From NCBI GenBank assembly GCA_016218725.1, contig JACRDB010000119.1:1-64000 (forward strand): a stretch of 64,000 bases of DNA, given 5' to 3'. The stretch is from Deltaproteobacteria bacterium (GTDB lineage: Bacteria; Myxococcota_A; Polyangia; Polyangiales; Ga0077539). The notes beneath the pieces are model-generated. The model did no database searches, was not told the origin of the DNA, and worked only from the letters and a program-made list of their open reading frames with translations. Shown here in pieces: positions 26,163-34,900 of this stretch. The position numbers and the translations under genes were made by a program. The number at the start of each line of letters is the position of its first letter. Within the stretch, counting starts at the first letter, position 1.

Positions 26163-27082
26163 GCCCCGCGGTAGCAGTCCATCACGCCGCGCAGGAGCGC
26201 CAGGGCCTCGTCCCTCGGGCGCTGGAAGGCGTTCCTCCCCATGATGGACCCGAAGGCCCCGCCCGCGGCGATCTCCCGCACCTCCGCCAGCACCTCCTCG
26301 GTGCCCTTCGCCTCGCCGCCGGAGAAGATCACCACCCGGCGCCCGTTGAACGCGCTCTGCACGCAGTGGCGCACCCGGTCCGCCAGCGTGGCGGTGGGGA
26401 TCCCGTACTTCTCGAAGACCTTGCGCGCCTCGGGCTGCTCGATGTGGGCCTTCGGCGGCTTGATCTTGATCACGTGGGCCCCGAGCTGCGCGGAGATCTG
26501 CGCGGCGTAGGCCACCACGTCCACGGCGGTCTCGCCGTCCTTGGAGAGCCCGTCCCCGCGGGGGTAGGCCCAGAGCACCACCGCGAGGCCCTTGCGCTTG
26601 GCCTCCGCGGTGAGGTCCCGGAAGTCCTGGTACATGGCGTTCCGCGCGGCGCTGCCGGGGTAGATCGTGTACCCGATGGCCACGCAGCCCAGCCGCAGCG
26701 CGTCCTCCACGCTGCCCGTGAGCGCCGAGCACGGCGCGTGGCCCTTGGACAGCGTGTCCGAGTTGTTGAGCTTCAGGATCAGCGGGAGCTGCCCGGCGTA
26801 GCGGTCCGCCACGGCCTCGAGGAACCCCAGCGGCGCCGCGTAGGCGTTGCACCCGGAGTCCAGCGCGAGCTGGGCGTGGTAGTCCGGGTCATAGCCCGCG
26901 GGGTTCGGCTGGAAGGACCTCGCGGGGCCGTGCTCGAAGCCCTGGTCCACCGGCAGGATCACCAGCTTGCCCGTGTTGGCCAGCGTCCCGTGGCACAAGA
27001 GCCTCGCGAGGTTGGCCTTCGTTCCGGGGTTGTCGCTGCCGTACCACGAGAGGATCTGCCGCACCCGATCGCTGTGTGCCAT
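26159..27082 (-). CDS. fbaB: Class I fructose-bisphosphate aldolase
   Basis: This 307-residue cytoplasmic enzyme is of the archaeal/DhnA type (FbaB), cleaving or forming fructose 1,6-bisphosphate through a Schiff base in glycolysis and gluconeogenesis. Supporting motifs are ILPVDQGFEHGP near residue 45, LKLNNSDTL, LWAYPRG, the lysine-bearing strand HVIKIKPPK and RVVIFSGGEAKGTEEVL, the phosphate-binding segment. The length fits the family. The start ATG follows from the conserved N-terminus (MAHSDRV); a long in-frame extension upstream is unlike the family. It overlaps the DUF547 gene by 4 bp at its 3' end and stands alone on its strand. Confidence 0.93.
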   Translation of the reverse strand: MAHSDRVRQILSWYGSDNPGTKANLARLLCHGTLANTGKLVILPVDQGFEHGPARSFQPNPAGYDPDYHAQLALDSGCNAYAAPLGFLEAVADRYAGQLPLILKLNNSDTLSKGHAPCSALTGSVEDALRLGCVAIGYTIYPGSAARNAMYQDFRDLTAEAKRKGLAVVLWAYPRGDGLSKDGETAVDVVAYAAQISAQLGAHVIKIKPPKAHIEQPEARKVFEKYGIPTATLADRVRHCVQSAFNGRRVVIFSGGEAKGTEEVLAEVREIAAGGAFGSIMGRNAFQRPRDEALALLRGVMDCYRGA

Positions 27083-27211
27083 GACGCGCTTGCTCCTTGA
27101 AGGGGGGGCTCTCCCCCGTCGCGGCGCGAACGGTACCCGATGGGTCCCCGCCCCCGCAATGGCCCCGCGCGGTTGCGCCCCGCCCTCGCCGGGGCCATAA
27201 GCATCAAGACC

Positions 27212-27751
27212 ATGCGACGCATGCTCGCGCGCCTCGCCCTGGCCGCGCTCCTCCTGCCCACCAGCGCCCCGGGGACCATCACCCGCCGCAGGCCCACGCC
27301 CCGGAGGCCCTCCCAGGACCAGGCCCGCTGCGCCGACCCCGTGGCCGGCGTCTGGGTCGGTCGGCGCTACTGGGACGCCTGGGGCGAGTGGGTGGTCTTC
27401 ACCCTCACCATAAGACACGTCCAGGGCTCCGCCGACGCGCTCGAGGGCACCATCGAGAACCACGCCTGGGAGGGCCCAAGGAGCCAGACCCAGCCCCGCC
27501 CGTGTGAGGCCAACGCCCTGGACGTGGTCATCGCCCAGCCCGCCGTGGGCACCTGGTCCGCAGGTACCCTGAGCTTCCACGGCACCTCCTGGCGCGTGGC
27601 CCGCCAGGCCTGTCGCGGCTGGTCCCGCTACAACCTCGACCACTTCCAGGGCCCCGTGGACCCCGCCAGCGGGACCTTCACCTCCGTCAACAACGACGGC
27701 GGCAGAGACCGGGACACCCCCTACATCTTCCGACGTATACAGTGTCTGTAG
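27212..27751 (+). CDS. Secreted hypothetical protein
   Basis: The product is 179 residues, starting with a signal peptide (RMLARLALAALLLPTSAPG). The mature part has a Trp-rich beta-sheet-like region (GVWVGRRYWDAWGEWVVFTLTI, cut here) resembling small lipocalin-like domains, and two or three cysteines that could pair (C in ARCADP, RPCEAN, QACRGW, IQC). No family was recognised. It is divergent from the aldolase gene over 129 bp and convergent with the AgmX-like gene 7 bp downstream. Confidence 0.68.
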   Translation: MRRMLARLALAALLLPTSAPGTITRRRPTPRRPSQDQARCADPVAGVWVGRRYWDAWGEWVVFTLTIRHVQGSADALEGTIENHAWEGPRSQTQPRPCEANALDVVIAQPAVGTWSAGTLSFHGTSWRVARQACRGWSRYNLDHFQGPVDPASGTFTSVNNDGGRDRDTPYIFRRIQCL

Positions 27752-27758
27752 GGAAGTG

Positions 27759-29219
27759 TCAGGTGCCGCCGGGGCTGAAGTCAAACGGGAAGGAGAACTC
27801 CACGCTGCCGCCGGTGGGGGCCGGGAACACGAGCCCCCGGAGCCGTGACACCACGCAGGAGCCCACGTCCGGCGCGGCGCCGAGCCCGCTGGCGTTGGAC
27901 GAGGTGATGCGCCCCGAGGTCCCGATGGTGAAGGACACGTTCAAGCGCCCGGCGAGCGTCGGGTTGTTGCGCAAGGCGCGCTCGTAGCAAGCCCGGATGC
28001 CGCCGAGCTGGCCGCGGATCAGCGAGGCCACGCGCCCGGAGTCAATCTGCCCGTCGCCGTCCACCTGGTCGCCGTGGCCGAGGGAGGTCTGGCCCCGGAT
28101 GACCTCGACCCTGACGGTCTGGCCAGAGCCGATGTTGTCCCCGGTGGCGGCCACGGTGCCCGACTGCCCCAGGCCCCGGCCCCCGAGGGAGCCCCCGGCG
28201 GAGGCCAGGCCCCCGCGGCGCAGCCCCGACTGGCTGTTGGCCGAGATGCCCCCCACGTTGGCCAGGTCCCGCTCGGTGCCCGCCATGAGGCCCCCGTTGG
28301 CGAGGGCGTCCCGGGCCCCGCCCTGGCCCGCGGCGGAGGTCAGGGCCGCGAACTCGGCGTTGTTGTTGAGCGCGCTCAGGGCGGCCTGGGCGGCCCTCTC
28401 GGCGGCCGCGGCGGCGGCGTTGGCCTGGCGCTCGTTGCGCGCCGCGGCGGCGGCGGCGCGCTCCTGGGCGGACTGCTGCGGGCGCTGCTGCTGCTGCTGC
28501 TGCTGCTGGGCGGCTGCCTGGGCGTTGGGGTCCGTGGCGCTCTCCGTGGGCGGCGGCTCCTCCGGCGGCGGCGGCGGGGTGATCAGCCGCACGAGCCTCG
28601 GGTCGCTGAGCATGTCCTCGTCCACGATGGGGTCGTAGACGTACTCCACGTAGGCCACGCCGGAGATGGCCAGCACCAGGAAGAACGAGAAGCAGGCGTT
28701 GTAGGCCCAGTCGATATTCTTGATCCAGCCGCTGCGGATCGCCGCCGGGAGCTGGGGCTTGGGCTGCGGCGGCGGCGGCACCACGAACTGGAACAGGAAC
28801 TGGAACTCGCCGACCTGCACCTTGCCCCGGGCCTGCTCCGTGAGCGGCACCTGCCAGGCCCCGCTGGCCGCCTTGCGGGCCGTGTTGTCCTGCCGCAGGT
28901 CCGAGAGCTTCTTCACCCCGTTGGGGAGCGCCAGGCGCCCCTCCATCTGGTCCGTGAAGTTCAGGCAGTACTGCCCGTTCTGCATCGGGAAGAGCTCAAA
29001 GCGCGACGGCAGCCCCGAGCCCACCACCGTAAAGGTGTTCTTCTCCGTGGTCCCGATGGTCACCGTGTCCCGGTTCCGGATGATCCGCTCCTCGGTCATC
29101 CTGGTGCCCTGCACCACCCCGATCCGGAGGACCTTGGGCCCGCTGGCGGCCTTGGCCGCCTGCATGGCCATGGTCATCGCCCCCGGTCGCCCCTGCGGTC
29201 GCTGCGATTGCTGCGCCAT
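27759..29219 (-). CDS. AgmX/PglI-type protein (GltG-like, FHA plus TonB-like tail)
   Basis: The protein is 486 residues. The N-terminal 150 residues have an FHA-like or similar beta domain (VLRIGVVQG, then VTIGTTEKNTF). A single membrane span lies near residues 180-205 (ACFSFFLVLAISGVAYVEYV), followed by a Pro-rich then polyGln/Ala coiled region. The C-terminus is the AgmX/PglI (myxo_SS_tail) TonB-like domain with I-R-A-C-Y-E-R-A-L-R-N-N-P and a final conserved Cys (GSCVVSRLRG). Such proteins belong to the gliding/Glt-type envelope machinery and span from cytoplasm into periplasm. The polyGln tract is encoded by CAG-type repeats at 28484-28508. The ATG used has GGGAG 12 nt upstream; a longer frame begins 13 codons earlier. 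Confidence 0.88.
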   Translation of the reverse strand: MAQQSQRPQGRPGAMTMAMQAAKAASGPKVLRIGVVQGTRMTEERIIRNRDTVTIGTTEKNTFTVVGSGLPSRFELFPMQNGQYCLNFTDQMEGRLALPNGVKKLSDLRQDNTARKAASGAWQVPLTEQARGKVQVGEFQFLFQFVVPPPPQPKPQLPAAIRSGWIKNIDWAYNACFSFFLVLAISGVAYVEYVYDPIVDEDMLSDPRLVRLITPPPPPEEPPPTESATDPNAQAAAQQQQQQQQRPQQSAQERAAAAAARNERQANAAAAAAERAAQAALSALNNNAEFAALTSAAGQGGARDALANGGLMAGTERDLANVGGISANSQSGLRRGGLASAGGSLGGRGLGQSGTVAATGDNIGSGQTVRVEVIRGQTSLGHGDQVDGDGQIDSGRVASLIRGQLGGIRACYERALRNNPTLAGRLNVSFTIGTSGRITSSNASGLGAAPDVGSCVVSRLRGLVFPAPTGGSVEFSFPFDFSPGGT

Positions 29220-29282
29220 CGTGTGAAGTCTCCCGTTGCCTTGTAGCCCCGCTCGCACGGGACACGTCCATCGCGTTGAGAC

Positions 29283-29301
29283 ACCGCTCCCCGGGAGCGG
29301 T
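29283..29301. repeat. Short perfect hairpin in intergenic DNA
   Basis: Eight-base arms (ACCGCTCC and GGAGCGGT) flank a 3-nt centre, in the gap upstream of the AgmX-like gene and downstream of the SWIM gene. It lacks a T tract in either direction, so a terminator role is weak; it could also be a regulatory site for the AgmX-like gene. Confidence 0.45.
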
Positions 29302-29380
29302 TCCCGGAGCCCGTACGATTTCTCCTACGGTACGTTGGACCCTAGCACCCGCCAGGGTCCTTGGGACAGCCCTCGGGAGG

Positions 29381-29402
29381 GGTGCGGGGTAGACACCGCA
29401 CC
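29381..29402 (-). terminator. Hairpin at the 3' end of the SWIM gene
   Basis: GGTGCGG and CCGCACC arms with an 8-nt loop begin right at the stop codon of the SWIM gene on the minus strand. Position fits a transcription end or mRNA-stabilising stem, but no run of T follows, so intrinsic termination is unproven. Confidence 0.35.
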
Positions 29403-31156
29403 TACACCCCCGCCGCGGCCAGCTCCTCCCGGAGGGCCCGGAGGCGCCCGTGGCGCTGCCCGAAGGCCTCGCGGAAGGCGCTCCAGGCGTCCGGGCGGCC
29501 CGCCCGGGTCTGGAGCTCCCGGGCCTTCTGGAGCCAGGAGCAGGCCTCCCGGTAGGCCTCCCGGGTGCCCGTCCCCACGAGGTCCTCGGCGTGCTGGAGG
29601 TAGATCTCCGCCGCGGCCAGAGGTCTGGTGGACTCCGCCTGCCGGGCCACCGGGAGCTTCATCCCGAGGCGCAGGGGTCTCCCGCCAGGGTCCAGGGTCT
29701 TCTCCGTGGAGACCACCGCGAGGGCTTCATCGATGGCGCCCTCGTCCAGGTGGAGCTCCGCCAGGAGGCCCGGGAGCCTGCGGGCCTGGGCCGCGGTCAT
29801 GAGCCTGGGGCGCAGGGCGTCCCAGGTGCCGACGGCGCGGGCGAGCTCCCGCGCCTCGCGGTACCGGGGGAGGGTGGGCACGAGTTCGAAGAGCCTCACC
29901 GTGAGGTCCAGGGCGGCGGAGCGCTCGCCCCGGGCCTGGTGCCGGTCCCGCAGGAAGGCCAGGAGCACCGGGTCCGCGGAGCCCTCCACGCGGCGCCGTA
30001 CGAGCTCCTCGGCGGCGGCCTCGTGGCAGTGGCCCACCAGGGACTGCACCGCGGCGACGAAGGCCATGCCCTCGGCCTCCTCCGCGGCGTCGATGGCCTC
30101 CTGCGGGCGCCCCCGCTCCAGGAGGCGCTCCACGCGGTCCCGGTGGCGCCCGAGCTCCCGGCAGGCGTCGAGGTACGCCTCGTCGGAGAGGGCGTCGGCC
30201 TCCAGGTCCAGGAGCAGGTCCGGGTGGCGCTGGGCCCTCCAGGTGGTGGCCCCGGGGGCCATGGCGCGCAGGCGTGAGGCCAGGGCGCGCTTCTCCTCCG
30301 GGCGGGTCTGGAGCACCAGGAGCGAGGCCGCGTCGTCCGCGGGGCCCGTGTCACCGTAGTCCGTGTCGGCGACGTAGATCTCCAGGAGCACGCGCAGGAT
30401 GGCCTCGCGGGTGGGGTCGTCGGGGCGGAGGTTCAGGGCCCTCCAGAGCCCCGCCACGGCGCTGCGGGCCACCGCCCGGAGGCGCCCGTCCACGTCCTGG
30501 CGCACGTAGTCCTCGTAGCGGTCATAGACGGCCTCGGCGACGCCCTCGAAGACCGCCGTGGCCGCGGCCGGGTCGTCCGCCTCGGCGAAGCCCTGGCCGA
30601 TGGCCAGGAGCGCCCGGAGCTCCTCGGCGATGGGCACCACGGCGCCCCACTCTTCACCGCAGCGACGGAACACCGCGTCGGCCTGGCGGCGGTAGAGCCT
30701 CGCGCTGGTGGGCCCCGGAGGGGTGCGGCCGTGGGAGGTTGGCAGCGGCGTGATCAAGAGGGTCTCCAGGTCCGGGGCCTGGCGGAGCATCTGTTTGATC
30801 ACCGCGATCAGCTCCGCGCGCGTCCGGCGGCGCAGCGCCGTGTCCGCGTCGTCCACCTCGATGAAGTCTCCGGGGCGCAGGCGCCAGGTGAGGAGGAGCG
30901 CCCCCACGTGCTTGCAGCGCCCGTCTCCACCGACGGGGCAGGTGCAGCCGGACTGGGACACCAGGCCCCGGTCCAGGGTGGCACGGACCTGGTACGAGGT
31001 CTCGTCGGAGCCCTCGCAGCGCGCCCTCAGGGTGCTCCCCTGGCGCCTCGCGTCGAAGACCCGACCCTCGCGCACGTAGTCCAGGGCGCGCTCGAAGCTC
31101 GCCGCGCCCACATGGTCCCGGAGGACCGCCTCGGTGATGCCAGGCAGATCGGCCAT
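29402..31156 (-). CDS. SWIM zinc-finger protein
   Basis: This is a 584-residue cytoplasmic protein. Near residues 72-84 it has CTCPVGGDGRCKH, the C-x-C-x(n)-C-x-H signature of SWIM zinc fingers, which bind nucleic acid or protein. The rest is a long alpha-helical array (residues 110-584) of Ala/Leu/Arg/Glu-rich repeats resembling TPR or HEAT units. SWIM proteins of this build are often linked to DNA transactions or chromatin-like helicases; no helicase gene is adjacent here. A TACACT box lies 9 nt upstream of the ATG. It lies 27 bp downstream of the radical SAM gene on the same strand and may also be read from that transcript. Confidence 0.88.
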   Translation of the reverse strand: MADLPGITEAVLRDHVGAASFERALDYVREGRVFDARRQGSTLRARCEGSDETSYQVRATLDRGLVSQSGCTCPVGGDGRCKHVGALLLTWRLRPGDFIEVDDADTALRRRTRAELIAVIKQMLRQAPDLETLLITPLPTSHGRTPPGPTSARLYRRQADAVFRRCGEEWGAVVPIAEELRALLAIGQGFAEADDPAAATAVFEGVAEAVYDRYEDYVRQDVDGRLRAVARSAVAGLWRALNLRPDDPTREAILRVLLEIYVADTDYGDTGPADDAASLLVLQTRPEEKRALASRLRAMAPGATTWRAQRHPDLLLDLEADALSDEAYLDACRELGRHRDRVERLLERGRPQEAIDAAEEAEGMAFVAAVQSLVGHCHEAAAEELVRRRVEGSADPVLLAFLRDRHQARGERSAALDLTVRLFELVPTLPRYREARELARAVGTWDALRPRLMTAAQARRLPGLLAELHLDEGAIDEALAVVSTEKTLDPGGRPLRLGMKLPVARQAESTRPLAAAEIYLQHAEDLVGTGTREAYREACSWLQKARELQTRAGRPDAWSAFREAFGQRHGRLRALREELAAAGV

Positions 31157-31183
31157 ACCCGCGGGAGTGTACCCTCGGAGGCG

Positions 31184-32710
31184 CTACCGCGTCGCCCCTG
31201 GGCCCCGGTGGCGCAGGAGCCGGTCGATTCTCACCAGCGCCGGGAGCGCGGCCTCGGGGACGGCGGCGTCCAGGGCGCTGCCGGAGGGGTCCCACACGGG
31301 CACCCTGAGGGGCCCCAGGGGGACCCATCGGAGCGCCGCGAGGTGCTCCTCACGCCCTCGGAGGCGCACGGAGGCGTAGCCCCCATCCACGCCGCGGAGG
31401 AGGACGTCCGTGTCCTCCACCCGCGGGACGTCAGGGTCCTCGGGGCCCGGAGGCGCAGGGGGCAGAGGCGGCTCCCAGGCCGGACCGTAGCGGTAGGAAG
31501 ACCCGCTGGAGCACCCCGGGTCGCAGCGCTGCGCCGAGGCCGTCTGGAGCGCGCGCTCCACGGCCCGGGGGAGGTCCTCGGGGTGCACCCGCGCGGTGAG
31601 CTCCCGGGGCGCCCCGGAGAGCCCGAGGGCGCACGCCGCGGTGTCCCCGTCCAGCGCCCAGCGCAGGGCAGGGGCCTCGGCGAAGCGCGCGGCGAGGGCC
31701 TCCAGGGCCAGCGCCTGGGTGCGCGTAAACGCCGCAGGGGCCGCGCGCTCCGGGCCCACGAGGCAATACCCGCGGGAGTCCCGGAAGCGCGCCAGGGAGC
31801 CGCCCTCGGCGTCCGTGGAGGGCGCCCGGGGGTGCCCCGTGCGCTTGCGGCAGTCCCGCTGGTGGAGCCGGTTGGCCGCGCAGCTGCGGCGCCGCGAGAG
31901 GGGCACCCCGGGGAGGTTCTCGTCCACGCACCGGGCGACCTCGTCCGCGAAGCGCGGGTCGAGCAGCGACGCTCCGGGGGGCCCCACGGGGACCTCGACC
32001 CCTCGGGCCGCCAGGAGCGCCTGCGTGGCGTGATCGACCCTGAGGCCCGTGAGCACCACCTCGTCCACGGAGCCCCGGAGCGCCCGGAGGTACGGCGCGA
32101 GCTGCGGGAGGCTCGTCCACGCGGGGTGCAGCGGGCGGAGGAGGAGCACGGCCCGCAGCCCCGCCTCCCGCGCGAGCCGCAGGAGCGCCACCCGGGCCTC
32201 CGGAGGGACGCGCTCCACCCGGCCCGAGGTGTCCGCCAGGCTCGCGTACACGGTCACCGCAGGTCCGTCGCACCGCGCGATCCGCCGGAGCGTGGCGAGC
32301 GCCGGGGGCACCTTGCTGGTGAGCGACACCTGGTTCAGGAACCCTCGCCGGGCGAGGCCCTCCACCAGCGCGGCGGTGGCCTCTTCGTTGGCGGAGAGGA
32401 ACGGGTCCGAGTGATCAAAGAGGTGCAGGGCCAGGTCGCCCACCGCGTCCCGGTGCGTGGAGAGCACGTCCAGGACGCGCTCCACGCGCGCCAGGGGGGT
32501 GACCCTGGTGGGGTCCCCGAGGCCGTCCCCGGCCAGGATGCAGTAGCCACAGCCGAGGGGGCACCCGTACGAAGGGTTCACGGAAACGCGCTGGCGGTGG
32601 CCGTAGACCGTGACCGCCGCGAGCGCGGGGGGCCGACCCTCCGGAGTCCCCACCCAGACGATGTCCTCCGTCAACGGCACCACCGCGCGCTCCTCTGGAC
32701 CCCTAAGCAT
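31184..32710 (-). CDS. Radical SAM protein with extra C-terminal domain
   Basis: This 508-residue enzyme has the radical SAM cluster CPLGCGYC at about residues 50-57 (C-x3-C-x2-C) preceded by N-P-S-Y-G. That N-P-x-x-G-C-x-x-x-C-x-Y-C form recalls the spore photoproduct lyase-like and Rv2578c-like radical SAM groups. The SAM domain continues to about residue 290. A second cysteine pair (SCAANRLHQRDC) follows near 284, and the C-terminal 180 residues contain RWALDGDTAACALG and later a D-x-D/L-L-R-G pattern that faintly resembles a nucleotidyltransferase, which I cannot confirm. Substrate is unknown. It sits 12 bp after the TPR gene and 27 bp before the SWIM gene. Confidence 0.85.
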   Translation of the reverse strand: MLRGPEERAVVPLTEDIVWVGTPEGRPPALAAVTVYGHRQRVSVNPSYGCPLGCGYCILAGDGLGDPTRVTPLARVERVLDVLSTHRDAVGDLALHLFDHSDPFLSANEEATAALVEGLARRGFLNQVSLTSKVPPALATLRRIARCDGPAVTVYASLADTSGRVERVPPEARVALLRLAREAGLRAVLLLRPLHPAWTSLPQLAPYLRALRGSVDEVVLTGLRVDHATQALLAARGVEVPVGPPGASLLDPRFADEVARCVDENLPGVPLSRRRSCAANRLHQRDCRKRTGHPRAPSTDAEGGSLARFRDSRGYCLVGPERAAPAAFTRTQALALEALAARFAEAPALRWALDGDTAACALGLSGAPRELTARVHPEDLPRAVERALQTASAQRCDPGCSSGSSYRYGPAWEPPLPPAPPGPEDPDVPRVEDTDVLLRGVDGGYASVRLRGREEHLAALRWVPLGPLRVPVWDPSGSALDAAVPEAALPALVRIDRLLRHRGPGATR

Positions 32711-32722
32711 ACCCCAGGGGGC

Positions 32723-34192
32723 TCACCGGCGGGGCCGCCTTCCAAGCCACGCCACCCGGGCCCTGGCCTCCGCCGTGGCCAGGAGCTCCAGGGCCCCCTT
32801 CGTGGCGGCCAGGCGCCGTGTCCGGCGTGCCAGGCGCAGGCAAGCGAGGACCCAGGGGAGGGCCTCCTCCGGGCGCTTCGCGCGCAGGTCCCCGAGCCAC
32901 GCGTTGAGGACGTCGCCCAGGACGGCCTGCACCCGGTCCCGGTCCCTGGGGCGGCGGGCCTCGTCGAAGCCTCGCTCGGCGCCCCGGAGGGACCGCGCGG
33001 CCCCCTCGTGGTCCCCGCGATCCCGGGCCAGGAGGGCGCGGAACTCCAGCGCGTGGGCTCGGTTGAGCGCGCTCCCGGCGGCGCCCTGGAGGCCGAGGGC
33101 CTCGTCGGTGAGCTCCGCCGCGGCGGCGCGCTGACCTCCCTTGAAGAGGAGCCTCGCGAGCGCCAGCGAGGCGTTGCCCGCGTTGACGGGGCTCACCGGC
33201 AGGAGCGTCTCCCGCGCGGCGCGCAGGGCCTTCACCGCGGCGGGGAAGGCTCGCCGAGCCGCCAGGAGCCTCCCCAGGGCGAGCTGGCACTGGCCCGCCG
33301 AGGAGAGGTCGCCGAGGGCTCGAAAGACGACCTCGGCGACCCTCGCCTGCTCCGGGAGGTCGGGGACCGTGGGGTCCTGGTACTCCACGGACTGGCGCAG
33401 GCCGTCGGCGAAGGCCCACCCCGCCGAGGACCGCTCGGCGGTACGGACGGCCTCCCGGGCCGTGGCGCGGGCCTTGTCGGACTGCCCGAGGCGCCAGCGG
33501 CTCCGCGCGAGGACCACCAGGGCCTCGGCCTCGCCGCGGACCGGAGCCTGCGCGCGGAAGGTGCTCCAAGCAGCCTCGGCGAGCGCGAGGGCCCCGTCGG
33601 CGTCGCCCCCGCCCAGGAGGCTCAGGGCGCGGAAGAGCGTGCACTCCGCCGCCCTCCAGGGCGACCACGAGAAGGCCCCCTCGGCCTCCAGGAAGCACCT
33701 CCCGGCCTCGTCGAAGGCGCGGCCTCGGAGCCTGGCCCACCCGAGGTGTACGGTCACCACCGCGCGCGTCAGGGCCCCGAGGTCGTCACGCCCCAGGGCC
33801 TCCTCGAAGGACTGCGCCTCGCGGGCGTCCGGCCGAACGGGTTGCACCAGCCAGTCCAACGACTCCGGGGTCCCGTGGTACATCCGCAGGTCCAGCGCGC
33901 GCCGGCTCCAGCGCGCGCCCGCCAGCGCGGCGAAGTCCCCCGCCTCTGGGTCCTCCAGGAGCACCACGCTCCGAGGCACAACGGCTCCCTGGGCGCCCTG
34001 GAGCGCCTCCGCCCCACGGAGCAGCGGCGGACGCGACGCCGCGGGCAGCGCCCGCCAGTAGCCCTCGGCGCCGCGCGCCCCGCCCCTGGCCACGCGCAGC
34101 ACGCCGTAGTCTCCATCGCCCAGGTGCTCCAGGTTCCGCAGGAGGTACTCGCCGGTCCGGGTCCCGTCGGGGGGCTTCAGCGTCGCCGTCAC
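32723..34192 (-). CDS. TPR-like helical repeat protein
   Basis: The product is 489 residues from a GTG. The first 100 residues are a beta-containing region of no recognised family (GDYGVLRVARGG, then VVLLEDPEAGDFAALA). From about residue 125 to the end it is a series of TPR-like helices (A-L-x-x-G-x-A-x-x-A spacing, for example DADGALALAEAAWSTF). It probably scaffolds protein contacts in the cytoplasm. A TACGGT box on this strand lies 6 nt upstream of the start and overlaps the -10-like box of the divergent gene at 34215. It is the first gene of a likely three-gene operon with the radical SAM and SWIM genes. Confidence 0.78.
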   Translation of the reverse strand: MTATLKPPDGTRTGEYLLRNLEHLGDGDYGVLRVARGGARGAEGYWRALPAASRPPLLRGAEALQGAQGAVVPRSVVLLEDPEAGDFAALAGARWSRRALDLRMYHGTPESLDWLVQPVRPDAREAQSFEEALGRDDLGALTRAVVTVHLGWARLRGRAFDEAGRCFLEAEGAFSWSPWRAAECTLFRALSLLGGGDADGALALAEAAWSTFRAQAPVRGEAEALVVLARSRWRLGQSDKARATAREAVRTAERSSAGWAFADGLRQSVEYQDPTVPDLPEQARVAEVVFRALGDLSSAGQCQLALGRLLAARRAFPAAVKALRAARETLLPVSPVNAGNASLALARLLFKGGQRAAAAELTDEALGLQGAAGSALNRAHALEFRALLARDRGDHEGAARSLRGAERGFDEARRPRDRDRVQAVLGDVLNAWLGDLRAKRPEEALPWVLACLRLARRTRRLAATKGALELLATAEARARVAWLGRRPRR

Positions 34193-34198
34193 ACCTCG

Positions 34199-34208
34199 AC
34201 CGTAGGCC
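34199..34208. promoter_or_regulatory. Overlapping divergent -10-like boxes
   Basis: On the minus strand 34199-34204 reads TACGGT, 6 nt before the TPR gene start. On the plus strand 34203-34208 reads TAGGCC, 6 nt before the GTG of the zinc-ribbon gene. The two start codons are 22 bp apart. If both are used, the promoters share bases and the transcripts would be nearly leaderless. The boxes are inferred from sequence pattern alone. Confidence 0.4.
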
Positions 34209-34214
34209 CTCCGC

Positions 34215-34880
34215 GTGCGACGCTCCAGCGCGGCCTTGAGGCGTCCCCTCGATCACGCAAAGCTCCTGGTCCCTGCACGCAAGGGCCTGGAAGAGCTACA
34301 CCGCATCGTGCGCGGGGACGCCACGGACGCCGAGGTGTGGGAGACCCTGGTTGTGCGTGGGTGGATCCCCGACGAGTGGGTGTCAGACCCACAGCGTCGC
34401 TATGGCAACTGGTGCACCTTCTGCGGGGCCCTGGGCTTCCGGTTGGAGTCGGGCGTTCCGGAGACGTGCGCGATTTGCGAAGGGGCGACCTTCGAGCGGT
34501 CACCGGCGCCGGGGCGTCCGCTGGCCATCGCGCTGGCGTCGGACGTGGCCGGGGTGCGGGCGGCGGAGGCGCTCGCGCGGGAGTTCCTGGAGCGCCTTAG
34601 GCCCCTGGGGGTGAGCGCGGGGTCCGAGGTCTCCTGGCGCTACGGCTCGCGGTCGATGCAGGTGGCGCTGCGGCAGTGGCGCTACCTCGGGGCCACGGTG
34701 CGCTGGCCCTTCGCGGGCTACGCGCGGCAGTCCTTCGAGGTGGCCGTGCAGGTCGATGAGCGGGCGGCGCGGGAGAGCGCCTGGGAGCCGGACCCCTTTG
34801 ATCCGCTCTTCCGGCTGTATGAGCTGGGCTACGCGGTGGACACGGTCCTGCGCGGGGGCGTGGTGCTCGCGGCGCCGTGA
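34215..34880 (+). CDS. Zinc-ribbon hypothetical protein
   Basis: The protein is 221 residues from a GTG. Residues about 67-89 hold two CxxC knuckles (CTFCG and CAICE) separated by 15-16 residues, the likely zinc ribbon. The following 130 residues look like a mixed alpha/beta domain (LAIALASDVAGVRAAEALAREF; SMQVALRQWRYLG). No known family was recognised. It ends 34 bp before the POT transporter gene on the same strand and begins close to the divergent TPR gene, so it may share regulation with both neighbours. A longer open frame in another phase on this strand is not a gene. Confidence 0.68.
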   Translation: MRRSSAALRRPLDHAKLLVPARKGLEELHRIVRGDATDAEVWETLVVRGWIPDEWVSDPQRRYGNWCTFCGALGFRLESGVPETCAICEGATFERSPAPGRPLAIALASDVAGVRAAEALAREFLERLRPLGVSAGSEVSWRYGSRSMQVALRQWRYLGATVRWPFAGYARQSFEVAVQVDERAARESAWEPDPFDPLFRLYELGYAVDTVLRGGVVLAAP

Positions 34881-34900
34881 TGGCGCGGGCGGGAATACGC

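Noticed and set aside
29283..29402. Strong intrinsic terminators in the gap between SWIM and AgmX-like genes
   Set aside because: Both hairpins lack a T run. Kept only as low-confidence stems.
30731..34600. A 1289-residue open frame on the plus strand opposite the radical SAM, SWIM and TPR genes
   Set aside because: It is a GC-rich antisense artefact: low-complexity Gly/Arg/Pro/Ala text with no domain, while the minus-strand frames carry clear motifs.
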